NCBI GenBank assembly: GCA_003013855.2
Contig: PVNU02000424.1
Coordinates: 3,658,001-3,722,000, forward strand
Direction: 5' to 3'
From: Liriodendron chinense
Taxonomy: Eukaryota > Streptophyta > Magnoliopsida > Magnoliales > Magnoliaceae
DNA: 64,000 bases
Part shown: one piece after another, positions 1 to 11,412 of the stretch
How the letters are laid out: the number at the start of each line of letters is the position of its first letter
Position numbering within the stretch: position 1 is the stretch's first letter
Translations under genes and position numbers: made by a program
Notes under the pieces: model-generated
The model's input: only the letters and a program-made list of their open reading frames with translations
What the model was told of the DNA's origin: nothing
Database searches by the model: none

Positions 1-964
1 GTTCTTGTAAGATATCTTGGAATGCTGAAATTGTGGGAAAATCTTGTGTTGCATGTTGATTTCCGGCACAAATTTCATAAACAGTTTCAACGTCTTTTCA
101 GTTGATCGTCTCTCCTTTCTTCAATTCCATGGCCTCAACTTTTCTTGTGAGGTTAGCCACACGTGCACTTATATTATCTTCTTCTGAGAGGACATAAATT
201 CCTCCTTTTTCCTTTTCTTGGCTTGTCTTAGAATTTATTGGCCTAGATGTATCCCAAGACTGTGCATTCTCGGCTAATTCATCAAAATAGTCCCATGCTT
301 CCTCGGCTCACTTATTCATGAATTCTCCATTACACATCATCTCTACAAATTGACGCATGGGTGAGGTCAGTCCTTCATAGAAAAAGCTTATCACCTGCCA
401 AATTTTGTAGCCATGATGTGGGCATGCATTTAGCAAGTCCTTGAACCTCTCCCAACATTGGAAGAAGGTCTCATCCTCCTTATGGGCAAAATTCATGATA
501 AGGCGCCTCAACATAATTGTTTTGTGAGTAAGGAAGAACATTTTAATGAACTCCCTAGTCATCTCAGTCTATGTGCCAATTGATCTTGGCCTTAATGCAT
601 GAAGCCAACCTTTAGCTTTCTCTTTAAGGGTAAAATGAAATAATTTGAGTCTCACCACATCATCGGTTACATTTGCAAAGTGTATTGTGGTTATCACCTC
701 ATTAAACTCCTTAAGATGTTGATAGGCACTTTCACTGTCTAGTCCATGAAATTTGGGGAGGAGTTGGATTACTCCCGGTTTCAAATCTATGTTCCTTGCA
801 TTTTGTGGAATAACTATACATGAGGGAGTGCTCGCTCTTGCTGGTTGCAAGTAATCACGTAATGTTCTGGATCGGGGAACATTCTCAACCACATTTTCTC
901 CCGTTTCAGGTTTGGTCTTAGCCCAGATTTTGATTGGCCATAGGGTTGGGTTGATTTACAGCCA
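1..964 (-). pseudogene. gag: gag capsid region of Athila-like element (broken, runs off the left edge)
   Basis: Retrotransposon gag forms the cytoplasmic virus-like particle that packages element RNA. The frame starts near 964 (MAVNQPNPMANQN) and passes through a KPGVIQLLPKFHGL segment, a LKEFNEVI helix, the motif EKAKGWLHALRPRSIG, then ERFKDLLNACPHHG and FFYEGL, all typical of plant OTA gag. After a stop it continues with AEEAWDYFDELAENAQSWD and ends in a knuckle-like EICAGNQHATQDFPTI stretch. In-frame stops lie at about 569-571 (TAG, where Trp is expected), 308-310 (TGA) and about 117 (TGA); further stops are near the N-terminus around 915. The frame is otherwise continuous, so decay is by point mutation. 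Family placement is firm, lineage less so. Confidence 0.8.
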
Positions 965-1602
965 TACTTTCAGACAAAATTGGAGAATTTAAATGTCTCT
1001 TAGCACGTGGCTCTCTATCAATTCCTTCAACTATTCCCCCTTCACTAATAAGTCGGTTATTAGAATCCTGAACCCAATGTGGCATGAAAATCCGAAAGAA
1101 TGAAACGAGAAATAAGAATTCTTCCTTCATTTCTTTACTTCTCTCTAAGACCGAAGCACAACGTGTCTTGCAATGGCTGAGCAAGAAGCAAAGATAGAGA
1201 ACTCCCCACCCACTCTTTGAATCTTTTGAGAAAAGTGCAGAAAAAGAAGAAAGAGGAACTGGAGTTGAGAAGAGAAATCTCTGAGCACAAGGTGATCCAA
1301 GACGGCAATGCTGACCAATAGGAATCAAGGCGATTCAAGGCCAACCTATCAGAGATCCAAAAAAGGAGTCTCCACCCACTCTACAAGAGATGAATGTGAT
1401 AGGAATGAATAGGGGAACAAGGAGAGTAAGGTTGGAAGGATAAAACCTTATTTGAGAACTTAAGATGCCTAACTTCTTCTTCAACTTCCTAAAAATCCCT
1501 GCAAAAGAAAAAAATCAAAATAAAACAAACTAAGTTAGTACAAGAGTCCTAAAAATCTCAAATAGAGACTATTTTCAGAAATTTTATGAAAAACCGTTAA
1601 AG
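965..1602 (-). other. untranslated leader between primer site and gag
   Basis: Purine- and A-rich on the minus strand with no convincing frame; the short frames here have no gag-like content. It is the expected position of the 5' untranslated leader of the element. Confidence 0.55.
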
Positions 1603-1620
1603 TCCTCAGCAACGGCGCCA
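1603..1620 (-). promoter_or_regulatory. primer-binding site of Athila-like element
   Basis: The minus strand reads TGGCGCCGTTGCTGAGGA six bases inside the LTR end. TGGCGCCGTTGC is the usual start of the primer site in plant OTA gypsy elements, probably complementary to the 3' end of tRNA-Asp (from memory, not checked). It fixes the element orientation and the inner LTR edge. Confidence 0.85.
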
Positions 1621-2590
1621 AAAACGTGTTCGCTTCCCCACGTGTAGGGTTGCGATGTAGTAATCATCTCGGTAAGACCGAGGTCGATCCACAGGGACTT
1701 GTGTAGGGATTCACAAAATACTTCCAATGCTTTCTACTTAAGAACTAACTAAACAGGATTTAGTAATTTAGTGAAGATAGCAATTTTGAACTAAACTGAA
1801 GGTAATCAATTAATAAAAAGCACTAGGGGTTCAAGGATCCACTTGTAGCAATCCTTGATGGTTAATTCGTTGTGGTTTCTCACTTTCTCAACTAGAATCG
1901 AAATTAAGTTCTATCTAGTTGGATGATAGAGCAGTTAAAACAAATAATCTACCATATGTGTGATTTATGTACATGATTCTCTTAATTTAAGCTAAGACTT
2001 GAGCACACTCAATTGCATATAGGTCAATCTTGATTCCAATAGGTTAAGATCACAGTCATAATCATCATTAAATCCTGTCACAAGGTATAACTAGATCATG
2101 ATTTGAACTTGATTTAAAATCACATAAACAACCACAATAATCTAGAAATTCCAGAAAAATAGAACTTTTGGTATGAAGTTCCCACATGAGGATCATAAAT
2201 CTAGAGCGTATTGAATCCAATTCCTCGGAACATACAGGTCTAGAATAAGTCAAAACAATTAAGAACTCAAGCAATTCTTCTAAACATCCATGAGCCATCA
2301 TAAGATTAAGAAAAACTACTTAGAACTTTATTCAAACTTCAAACCATTGTTCTTCACTAATAATCCAACTTGAAACCAAATTAAACGAATTGAAACATCT
2401 TAGATTCAATACAAGCTTCACCTCTTAGCCCTAGCTAAGAGATTTAGCCGTTCATGATCCAAGGAAACATGAAAGCTACTAATAAAAACATAAAACTAGA
2501 AGAACAAACTAAAAGGAGTTGTAGAGGCCCTAGGTCCCTCCCACCGTGCTAAACCTCTTCTAGGATGCCTTTGGAAGAAGCCCTAGGTCC

Positions 2591-2598
2591 CTTTTATA
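2591..2598 (-). promoter_or_regulatory. TATA box of Athila-like LTR
   Basis: Minus strand CTATAAAAGGGACC lies downstream of the palindrome cluster, at the same relative place as the TTATAAAAGGAC box of the related solo LTR (19922-19930). It would set the U3/R start of the genomic RNA. Confidence 0.6.
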
Positions 2599-2689
2599 GA
2601 ATGGTACAGAAGGTTTCGGATTGTGTAAGAAATCCCGGATTGCGCTGAGAAAATCAGAGCTTGTAGAACACATTTTGTTATGCAAACTG

Positions 2690-2948
2690 ACCGGTCGGAC
2701 GACTGGTCTGAGCTCATGGACGACCGGTCGCACGACCGGTCTCAAAAGTGCAAAAACAGTCCAGTGAGTTTTTCATAAATTCGAACCGAGAATTTTAATT
2801 CAAGGATCGGTCGGATGACTGGTCTGAGCAGTGGACGACCGGTCGTGAATGGTCCAGCAAGGTTTGCAGTAGAGCCTCTTCTGTTGAGTGTTCGGACCGG
2901 TCGGACGACTGGTCCTGGGCTATGAACGACCGGTCGTCCGACCGGTCT
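2690..2948 (-). repeat. palindromic ACCGGTCG array in LTR U3 (three units)
   Basis: Three blocks about 100 bp apart each pair a CGGTCGGACGACTGGTC segment with a GACGACCGGTCG segment. The last block contains a near-ideal inverted repeat at 2928-2947: two 9-base arms GACCGGTCG and CGACCGGTC around a 2-base loop. The array lies just upstream of the TATA box. Whether it is a protein-binding cluster or an RNA hairpin is unknown. Confidence 0.85.
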
Positions 2949-3840
2949 TCAGTGTATTCTTCTGCCTTCTTTCTTCTCTCCTTTGCTTCTTTCTTCCATC
3001 CTTTGACGCTTGATCTTGTGATCTTTAATGCTTGTAAATAGCGTCATTAAGTCTTCAATTGATGAATGCTCTCTCTCTTATTCCGATAACCACAAAACCA
3101 TGCATTAGTTGAGTCTTTAATCATGTATTTCAAGCATAGTTAGTGATAAAATGGGGTTAGAATATGCACATTTAAGAGCTCAACACTTGCCTATAGAATT
3201 TGGGGTGTAAATCAATTACTAACAATCACAAGATACGACGTTAAGTAAGCCACCTTCCATGGTCAAGGAAGGGATGTTGTAGTTGTTGAGAGCTTGCTAG
3301 TTTATTTGGCCCTTTACAAAGTGTAAGTAGAGCCCATAAGGGCATGTGATGTATGGTGGATGAATGATGGTATGTGATGTATGATGGAGCATGATGGCAC
3401 ATGATTTATGGTAGGAGATGTATGATGGTGTGTGATGTATAATTTACACACAAAATGTTGATGGTACGTGTTCTGTAGTCGACACGTGATTGAGATGGGC
3501 ATGAAATGTGTAGCTTATACACAATGTTGGTCTCATAAGACTTGTTATAAATTGATGATTGAACGTTAGTTAGGCCCAAGTTAAGGCCCATTGTTTATGG
3601 GTATTAAGGCCATGGTTTGGCCCGTATCGAGACTACTTTAAGGGTCCAAATGGACATTCCCATGGACAATGGGCTATGACTTGTGGGCCTACTATCATGT
3701 ATCCATGTTGTTCATGTTGGAAATTCACCCTAGCTTGGTAATCTGATTCATTCGGCATTTGTAGAGCATTCATATTAGATTATTATATGGTTGATTTGCA
3801 TGTCCATCCATAGCACGCATGCATGAGCACATCTTGATCT

Positions 3841-4071
3841 TTGAGCCCTCGTGTTGGTCTGTATACCAGGACGAGATCCAGAAGAGTCAGAGCATTGATC
3901 ATGGATATTGTTTTGATTTGGGACCTCATGTTGATTCGTATACCTGGACGAGATCTAGAGGAGTTGGGATATTGTTCATAAATATTGTTTTAATTTGGGT
4001 CCTCGTGTTGGTCCGCATACCTGGATGAAATCCAGAGGAGTTGGGGCATGGTTACGTGTATTTTCATGGGC
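3841..4071 (+). repeat. 77-bp tandem repeat, three copies
   Basis: Copies start at 3841, 3918 and 3995 with a constant 77-bp step. Each has the order CCTCGTGTTGGT, GTATACCTGGACGAGAT, CCAGAGGAGTTGGG, ATATTGTTTTGATT with scattered transitions. Short frames through it are by-products of the repeat. Confidence 0.85.
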
Positions 4072-5340
4072 TGTGATTCTGCAAGTGGTGGGCTAATGGT
4101 AATAGGCCCACCTGATTTTTGTGATTGATGGCATGGTTTATGTGATGGCCACATGGCGTCTGGTTGGAGATGATATTTGTTGAGGCCTCGGAATGGCCAC
4201 AATGTTGATATTGTTGAGAAGGTATGAGAAGGGTGCACTTTGTCACCCTGGGCTTAGATCCTGATATTGGAGACGCCTATCCTCTAATGAACCCATTAAG
4301 ATTGGTCAATTGGGTCCTCTTCCGTCATGTGTTGGGTGGGGGTGATCACGCTTGGTTAGGTGTAAGAGTCCCTTTCATTGCTGGGACCAAGAAGGGAAGA
4401 GTGTGACGAGCCTACCTACCATCATGTGTTGGGTTGAGGGCGTTGTATTCCGACTGCTGAGGCTGAGTAGGTTAAACAAATTTGGGTCCCTCATCGTTGA
4501 GCCGATGACGAGATCGGAAGGGGTTGACACTCCCAAGACTTGGCTCTTTGGAAATGCGTCCACACATGTATTAAAGATGTTGGATTGCATTGTATGGTGT
4601 AATTGGTCATTGTGAGAGATTTCGATATACAGTTTGGAGGTGATGGAAGGAAAGTTAACATTTGAACCATGTATCCATTCATCCACTCCTCGCTCGAGTT
4701 GATAGTGCACAACTATACCTTCATGTGCCCCTTCGTTATGGCTAAGATTTCGGTTAGGTATGGGACTAACTTGAGATTAGGAGTTAACACATTGAGATTC
4801 ACTATCCAAATCAGGTATGAGACCTGGTTTGGATAAAAGTCCCTTGTGTTGGACACCACGGACTTATGAAACCTCGCACTACCAACCCGACCACACCTTG
4901 GGTTAGCTCTATTCTTCTTTTGCCTTGACGTGTTTAGTTATTGCATGCATTCATGTATCCCAAAATTAAAATGGCACAAGCGTAACTCTAGTGCAACCAT
5001 TTCATGGGCCACGGTTGCCAATGCACCAGGAACTATTCGATTGGGGCCTATCATCTTGGATTCACTTAGCACGTTAGATATTAGAGTAAAGTGGGTCATT
5101 GCCCTTGATGTGAGGCTCTTACTAGCCTATGATATTGGCTTTCATCTAGCATACTACTCATGTTACTCTATGCCATACCTACTTATGAGAACACATTGTA
5201 TGACATAGATGTTTGGGTTTAACTATCTTGAGTTTAATGGCTTGCTACTCTCATGACTTATAGTCACATGTTTTGGTTTTGTGCCCCACAACAACAACAT
5301 GCTCACCGATGATAGTCTGCTAAAATGTGATATTTTCTCT

Positions 5341-5592
5341 TCTATGGTAGCCTGCCTAACCATGGTAATCTGTTCATTTATGACGATATGTTCAGCTGTG
5401 ACAACCTGCTCATCTATGATAACATGTTTCTTTGTGGTAACATGTCTATTTAAGTCAATATGCTTGTCTGTGATAATGTGTTCATCTATGATAATATGTG
5501 CATCTATCATAGCATGCTCATATGTGACAATATGTTTATCTATGATAACATGCATATCTGCAATAACATGCTCACCCATGATAACATGCTTA
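5341..5592. repeat. 18-bp minisatellite, about 14 units
   Basis: The unit is close to TCTATGATAACATGCTCA. Because 18 is a multiple of three and stops are rare in the unit, both strands are open for 130-147 codons; on the plus strand this gives a six-residue repeat of the SMITCS type. Units differ from one another by 2-6 bases. No start context, homology or gene setting supports translation. Confidence 0.85.
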
Positions 5593-5678
5593 ATTAATAA
5601 CATGCCATGGTTTTTTTGGATGTTTTTACGGGAGCACCCTGATAAGCCGTATTTTACTCCTGGCACGCTGTAGGCTTA

Positions 5679-6418
5679 GGGCTCGTTTGGGAGCTTGTAA
5701 ATGGAAGTAAATGGGAAATGGATTTGGAAGTAAATGAATTGGAAGTAAATGATTTTACACAGTTGTGTTTGGATGGGAGTAAATGAAATGCATTGAAATT
5801 AAAATATTCTGTTTGGATGGGAGTAAATGGGAGGAATTGGAATGCATTTGAATTTTTCAATATATTCACAAGAATGTACATGATATCATCAATCAACTTT
5901 AATACCCCAACTTAGTGTGTATATGTGATATTTAATATAATGATTGTAACAAGCCCATTGAAATATATAGTTCAACAAAAAATGAGAAAATTTCGAGCTT
6001 CAGGTAGGCCGTGAACATAAGGATCACAAACAACCAACTTGCGAACCTTTTTTAACCCTCCATTTAGATGGCCATCCTTTGGATGGTTTGGATCATTCTT
6101 TTAGTGTGATTTTTTTTATGTAGCCGATATTTGGATTGTTGGGGAGTATCATTAACATGACATGTGTATGGTGGACATGTGCATAGTTGCACATTTGTTT
6201 ACACCTGCGACTCTCCAAGGGAGCTCAAAAAGGCATTTTACCCCATTTACTTCCAAATCCTCTCTCATGTAGAGGATTTCATTTACATGCACATTTACTC
6301 CCATTTCATCCCATTTACCTCCATTTACTTCCATCCAAAGACACCCAAAATCCCATTTACCGTCATTTACTCCCAATTTCACTCATTTACCTCCATTTAC
6401 TCCTATCCAAACGGCCCC
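5679..6418. mobile_element. non-autonomous PIF/Harbinger-type element (740 bp)
   Basis: The ends are GGGCTCGTTTGG (left) and CCAAACGGCCCC (right), inverted with two mismatches, flanked by TTA on both sides (5676-5678 and 6419-6421). TTA/TAA duplications with GGGCCCGTTTGG ends are typical of PIF/Harbinger. Subterminal DNA is built of short (G)GAAGTAAATGG units on the left and their complement CCATTTACTCC on the right, so the two ends could fold together. No transposase is present. The block from 5900 to 6200 is unique-looking filler. Confidence 0.85.
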
Positions 6419-6421
6419 TTA

Positions 6422-6882
6422 ATGAGACGTGGTTCGCTTAAACCGTCATTTTCACATATTTTTAGGATACGTTCAGCTACGTAGTGCATGCAGGAATTGT
6501 TGGAGCTTGTTGACCTTTCTTCCATTGTTGAATGTGAGATGATCATACTGTGATGTGTATGATGTATGAGATGATATATGTAGTGACCGCCCTTAGAAGG
6601 ACAGGTTCGTCTCTTAGATGTTTGTGATGATACCATGCTTGTGATTGTAGATCGCCTAATCAGATTTACTATTAAAAAAATCCTTCTGTTATAAATCGAA
6701 TTTGGTGTTCGAAAAGTTTGCTAACCTTTCACCAAGTTTGGTAAGTGGCAAGGTAGCTACCGCAACTCGAGTTCAGGACTTGGGAAGTAGTAGGGCTCGG
6801 GTTCCGATTTTTGGGGCATGGCAGGCAATCCTTAATCAAAGTCCCTAGTGTGTCCGGGCCTCGTAGGAGTTAGGACAGAGCT
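6422..6882. other. unclassified flank of Tekay-type LTR
   Basis: No coding content. It contains short ATGATGTATGAGATGATATATG repeats like those near 3350-3430, suggesting that it belongs to the same old repeat as 3186-5675. The Tekay-type LTR interrupts it at 6883. Confidence 0.4.
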
Positions 6883-8320
6883 TGTCACACCCCGAAATTC
6901 AAAACTCGAGTACAACGACCCAAAGCTCGAGTTTCAGGGTATGAATTTAACATTCGAGTATAGATTCCTTGAGATTCCACTCCACATATCGTATATCTAA
7001 AATAAATCCCAAATATAAAGTTTTCTTTTCCACTAATGCCTTATTATATTGAATTTTTTTTACAAAACTAAAATAAATTTGTTACGATTGACGCTCGAGT
7101 AGGATGTGACCCTCTGAATGCTCTCATTTCCCTATGTTCTGTTCTTCCTGAAAACCTGCAAAAACTTTGGTGATTTTGGTGAGCTAAAAGCCCAATGAGA
7201 TCATTTTCAACATAAGAAAATTCCAATAGATTCAAGATAAGATCCTACACAGTACTAAATATGGAGAGTTACATCTAAATAGTTTTATGAGTTTTGTTCT
7301 TGAATGACGCTTGTGAGTATCATAATGTCATGGATGTGCATGTTCAATGCATGATGCAATATATACGAGCAAATCAACCATGCCCCCCCATCTTCAACCG
7401 AGCAAATCAACCATGCTCAACATCTCCAACCAGGCAAATCAACCATGCCTTGGGCAAATCAACCATGCCCGACCAACAGATCTCTCTACCCCTGGATGTT
7501 AGGGTACCTATTGCAAGTCAACCTTGCTCACCTAACCCAGAGTACAATGAGGCGATAAATCAACCATGCATGTCAGGAGTCAAATCAACTATACTCCTAT
7601 TCCGTTGTCCAAACAAATAAAGTATATATATATATAAAAGTACACATATGAATGTCATGAAGTATGAAATCACTTTTCCTCAAAGGGTCCATCACATGTA
7701 ATATATCTTAACATCAAATGGTTATATCAATACAGGGTTAAGTGGCGTTCATTAACGCGTAAGCTTTTGGTGGTTTGATGATTTGCTAATGTCTTGTCAA
7801 AGGGATGTCTTATACATGATCTAAATCCAAGTTAAGTTGTCTAAGAGTTCGATATATGTGACTAGGAAGAAAAATTGAGAAAATCGACGAGGAGGATTGA
7901 ATTGAATCTGGAATTCAAAGATAGAAATAAGAAATGGATTCCTTACCTAAGATCTTATTCGAGGAGTCGAGATGGAATTTAAGATCTAATACTTTAAACA
8001 TCTAAGCCTTGACTTATAAAGCAAATAGAAGAAAAAGACTTCAGAATTGGAAACTCTATAAACTAGATTTTGACCACGATAGGAAATTACTGAAGAAAAT
8101 CAAAAGGAAAACCTCAGGAAGAATCACTCACCGATTTGCTGATCTCTAAGCTTCAAATAGGACCTAACTCGAATCTCAGTTGACTCAGCGAGTCGACTCA
8201 GTCTTCTTTCTGTCTCTCTCTCTCCTTCTTTCTTCTTTCTTCTTTCTTTCTTTCCTTCTTCTTTCTTCCTTATCGTCTGGGATGTTGCCCCAACAACAGT
8301 AACAGCAACAGCAAGCTACT

Positions 8321-8353
<33 letters not shown>

Positions 8354-9683
8354 ATGTTTTTCTGAAAGAGAGGAATGGGGGGTTGGTTTTATAACCAGAT
8401 AGGGAAGGTTTCGATCAGACGAAATCGGTCGAGTTTCTGAATCCAAGTTGGATTTGGTTTCTAATTTCTTGCAAGCTACGACAAATGGGACCGTTGGAAC
8501 GGTAGGTGGGGTCCACACGACTCTAATACATTCAATCTTGGACGTCCATGCAAAGCAATCATCTGGATCTTGAGGTTCTTTGATTTGGACGATGGTTTAA
8601 GGAGGATCAAACACTCGGCTGATGGGAGAGAAACTTGAGATGAATAAAGGCGTGAGAAGAAGGAAACGGATCGACGACTTGGATCAACGAAGTGGGGACC
8701 AGATTGATTGTCGACAGCTGCGCATGCTGATTACAGTGGAGGAAAAGAAGACAGATGAGCCGTCCGTCGCGCGTGAACAAGTCAAACGCGGTTTGACCGC
8801 TTGGCTGACGGTGTGCATCGCACACACAGGTCCCATCTGAACATTTATATGAAATCCACTCCATCCATCAGGTTGACAGCGTGAATTTAGCCGTTGCCGA
8901 AAAAACGTGAGGCAAATCTGAATTAAGGTAGCCCACTTATGGCCCAATTTCTGATTAGGGCATTTGTAGGATGATCGGAGGGCAAGAATTCGACGTGTAC
9001 TGTTAAAATATGCCCAATAGCTAGTATATAAAGTTTTGCATAAAAGTGATCGTCAGAAATCGTATTACTTAAAAGTGTCAGTTTAACTAATGGCATTTTT
9101 ATAATTATTGTAAATTTATAAGTTTTGTGAAATCTAATACTTCTCCACTGTTTTAGGGTTTATTCTAAGAAACTTTAATAAAGGGACCATACTAAAATTC
9201 CCTACAGATTATTTAATATTAATTTATCAATATTAAAGTTATTTAATTTATTAAATAATTAATTAAATTATTATTTAAATGATTCCAATAACTTGGGGTG
9301 CTATAAGCATGCCTAAACAGATTCATAGGGCCGGAGAATAAATGATCTAAACATATTCCTAGTGATGTACGGATCAGATTTATGGACAGACATGTGTATA
9401 AGACGATGTGGATATCATACGGTGGGTTTACGTTGATCGCATAATTCAAAATCGAAGTGGACGGTTAAATCTTCCAATCTAACAACAACAAATCATTCTA
9501 ATGGTCAGTCTATTGACTTAACTTATTCCAATAATTTTTCAGAGGCCTTAAAGTTATCTGAATACGTATAAAAGTGTATACATGTGTGTATGTGTGTGAA
9601 CAACACGGCCTAGAATTTAATTTCTAACATATGAACACGCACTCGTGTACTTACTCATGCGCCCAAGTTTTTGGGGTATTACA
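6883..9683 (-). repeat. Tekay/Del-type LTR, copy A (about 2.8 kb, 3' LTR)
   Basis: The minus strand runs TGTAATACCCCAAAAAC...TTTCGGGGTGTGACA. Long LTRs with these ends, preceded by the polypurine block described next, are typical of the Tekay/Del chromovirus group. It is clearly homologous to 45677-48793: both carry TCCTCAAAGGGTCCATCAC, a GAGTCGACTC box next to a CT microsatellite (8321-8343 here), CCACTTAT followed by GGATGATCGGAGGGC, and AAGAAACTTTAATAAAGGG near the outer end. A TATA-like GTTATAAAACC (minus) lies near 8386-8396. Reading frames inside are chance or repeat-driven. Confidence 0.85.
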
Positions 9684-9723
9684 TTCTACCACCCTTACAC
9701 AGAATTTCGTCCTCGAAATTTAA
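9684..9723 (-). promoter_or_regulatory. polypurine tract and pol-end block of Tekay-type element
   Basis: The minus strand reads AAATTTCGAGGACGAAATTC, a short spacer, then AAGGGTGGTAGAA directly before the LTR start TGTAATACC. This is the well-known 3' end of Tekay/Del elements, where plus-strand DNA synthesis starts. It proves that 6883-9683 is a 3' LTR. Pol sequence beyond it is missing, so the element is truncated here. Confidence 0.8.
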
Positions 9724-10763
9724 TCAAACCACTAAGCTAACAGATGAATACTATGATGTGTCTATGCCCTACAAGTCTTAGGTTTATGTGCTCACAAGTG
9801 TATATAATGACTTATATGAATTTGGGTTCTTACATTCAATTGCTAGTGTACGGTTACAGAAGCAGGAGGATCACTCTGTCGGTGTTAGATGGTTGATCAA
9901 TGGGGCAGTGCTTTGGCTGCCTTGGATTCTTTGATCCCTTGCGAGGCAGGGTTTCAGTAAGAGCTTCGTTGGAGACTCTCTCTCTCTCCCCCCCCTCTCT
10001 CTCTCTCTCTCTCAGAACCTTCTCTATCATTGTCTCTCGTTCATTGGGTCCCTAGACAACTTTAAATAGACAGCCCTGAGGCGATGCAACCTCGGATCGG
10101 GGCAATGAAGCGAAGAGGTCGATAATTCCTCGTCGTTACAAGAAGGACATGTGGCGATTTTGACAATTAATAGTCCGTTCGGAGTGGACATGTAACATCT
10201 TTTCTTCAATTGGAAGCTTTGATTGGTTGGCAATTATGTTAGCAAATGCAATGTCGAACCCGAGCTCAGGAAGTGGGCGCGGTGCACAGAATGGGTGGTG
10301 TAGCCTGAGGACGGCCACCATATGACTATTTGCATGAGAATGGTCATGCGGTGGCCGTTCTCATGCTTTTAACTTTTTTTTAATCTGTTGTACCTTTTAC
10401 ATGGTTTTGTTTGTACTTTTGGTATGCATGCCACACACACTCTCACAGCCAGCATGCAAGTCTCGAGGTCGATCTGAACCGTTCATCGCTCTGGGGACGC
10501 ATATTTAGCCTTAGAGTGAACTCGGTTTCCATCAAGTCAAAGTCATCAAGTAGAAGATGGCCCACGTGAGGGTGGGGTGTCTACCAAGCTAAAACATGAA
10601 AATTGAGGGTGCACCAAAGTCAATCACAAAACGGAAGAAGAGATGATTCATTTTCTTAATCTGACAACGACGATAGGTTTTCGATGAGCAGTTATTTCAA
10701 TCAACCAAGAGAGCGGCCCCCACTTCTTTCCTCCCTTCCCTTCTGCCTCTAATGCACAACACA

Positions 10764-10805
<42 letters not shown>

Positions 10806-11040
10806 CCTATCTCTCCTCACTTTCCTGCCACTTACTACTCTCTTTCTCTATATAAGAGATGGAGAGAGGCGATGGGCAGTGAAGAGCTGGCAAACCTCTA
10901 TGTTATCATGTGGGGGTGGACCCCATTAGGGGTTGCCCCTAAAATGTTTCCAACGCATGTAGAATGCTGGACATCAAAAGTCTTCTTTTCATACTTCACT
11001 CACTATAAATTATGATGGTTGAAATTAGTTGCCTAGTGTA
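9724..11040. other. unclassified noncoding block with CT microsatellites
   Basis: No supported gene. The block has CT runs at about 9978-10012 and 10766-10802, a minus-strand CTATTTAAAGTTG TATA-like box near 10060 followed by an AG-rich stretch (LTR-like), a hairpin (10311-10358) and a plus-strand TATATAAG at 10849-10856 after a pyrimidine-rich stretch. It could be the remains of another LTR. It ends where the CACTA element begins. Confidence 0.45.
10311..10358. repeat. 48-bp imperfect hairpin
   Basis: The left arm ACGGCCACCATATGAC pairs with the right arm GTCATGCGGTGGCCGT with two mismatches in 16 bases around a 16-base loop. No transposon ends were recognised around it. Function unknown. 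Confidence 0.7.
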
Positions 11041-11247
11041 CACCACATGAAAAAAGGCCTAAATGCGGTAGTCAAAATTTGGCGGCTAAGGCCAATGTTT
11101 AAAATGTGTTAAAAATTAGATGGCCCTGGACCCAAGGATGTTTGATTTTTAGAAGTTAGGTTTTTAAAAAAAAAAAAAACTTAAATCGATAGAGAGCTCG
11201 ATTCTCTCTCCCTCCTTATCGTTGACGCACCGCCGCACCCACCACCC

Positions 11248-11285
<38 letters not shown>

Positions 11286-11412
11286 ACTCCGGCGCCCCCT
11301 AGTCTCGTGACCCCCACCTCTCTCTCTCTCTCTCCACCGCCCCTGCCGGGCTAAAAATACATCGATGAATCCCATATCGTCGCCGCCCCCGCATCTTCCC
11401 TTGCCCTAGGTA

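Larger units (their letters stand above)
1..3185 (-). mobile_element. 5' part of an Athila-like Ty3/gypsy retrotransposon
   Basis: Read on the minus strand the order is LTR, primer-binding site, untranslated leader, gag. The element continues past the left edge, so protease, RT, integrase and the 3' LTR are not seen. Gag sequence and the TGGCGCC-type primer site place it in the Ogre/Tat/Athila group of plant gypsy elements; Athila-like is my best guess, not proven without RT. Related LTRs occur at 19327-20963 and 44715-45164. No target duplication can be checked because the partner LTR is outside the window. Confidence 0.8.
1627..3185 (-). repeat. 5' LTR, Athila-like element (1559 bp)
   Basis: On the plus strand the segment begins TGTTCGCTTCCCC and ends GAGCTCAACA, giving TGTT...AACA termini; on the minus strand it reads TGTTGAGCTC...GCGAACA directly followed by the primer site. 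The U5 end (CGCAACCCTACACGTGGGG on minus) is shared with the solo LTR at 19327-20963, and the U3 start (GAGCTCTTAAATGTGCATAT) is shared with that copy and with 44715. The middle carries a cluster of ACCGGTCG palindromes. A TATA-like box is at 2591-2598. Confidence 0.88.
3186..5675. other. unclassified, LTR-like noncoding sequence
   Basis: No frame with recognisable protein content. The block contains degenerate ATGATGTATGATGG-type short repeats (3340-3480), a 77-bp tandem array and an 18-bp minisatellite. It looks like old LTR or untranslated retroelement DNA and appears to resume after the Harbinger-type insertion at 6422, since the flanks on each side share only the TTA duplication. Family not recognised. 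Confidence 0.5.

Noticed and set aside
5223..5673. Long open frames on both strands
   Set aside because: They are translations of the 18-bp minisatellite; no homology, no gene context.
8622..8840. 72-codon charged frame
   Set aside because: Lies inside Tekay-type LTR copy A and is not conserved in copy B.
10872..11015. Short frame MGSEELANLYVIMWGW after a pyrimidine-rich stretch and TATATAAG
   Set aside because: The TATA-like box is only 16 bp before the ATG, so a transcript from it would start after the ATG; no family match and the frame ends at 47 codons.
11181..11375. Arg/Glu-repeat frame opposite a CT microsatellite
   Set aside because: Pure repeat translation. The same holds for the frames at 47474-47858.
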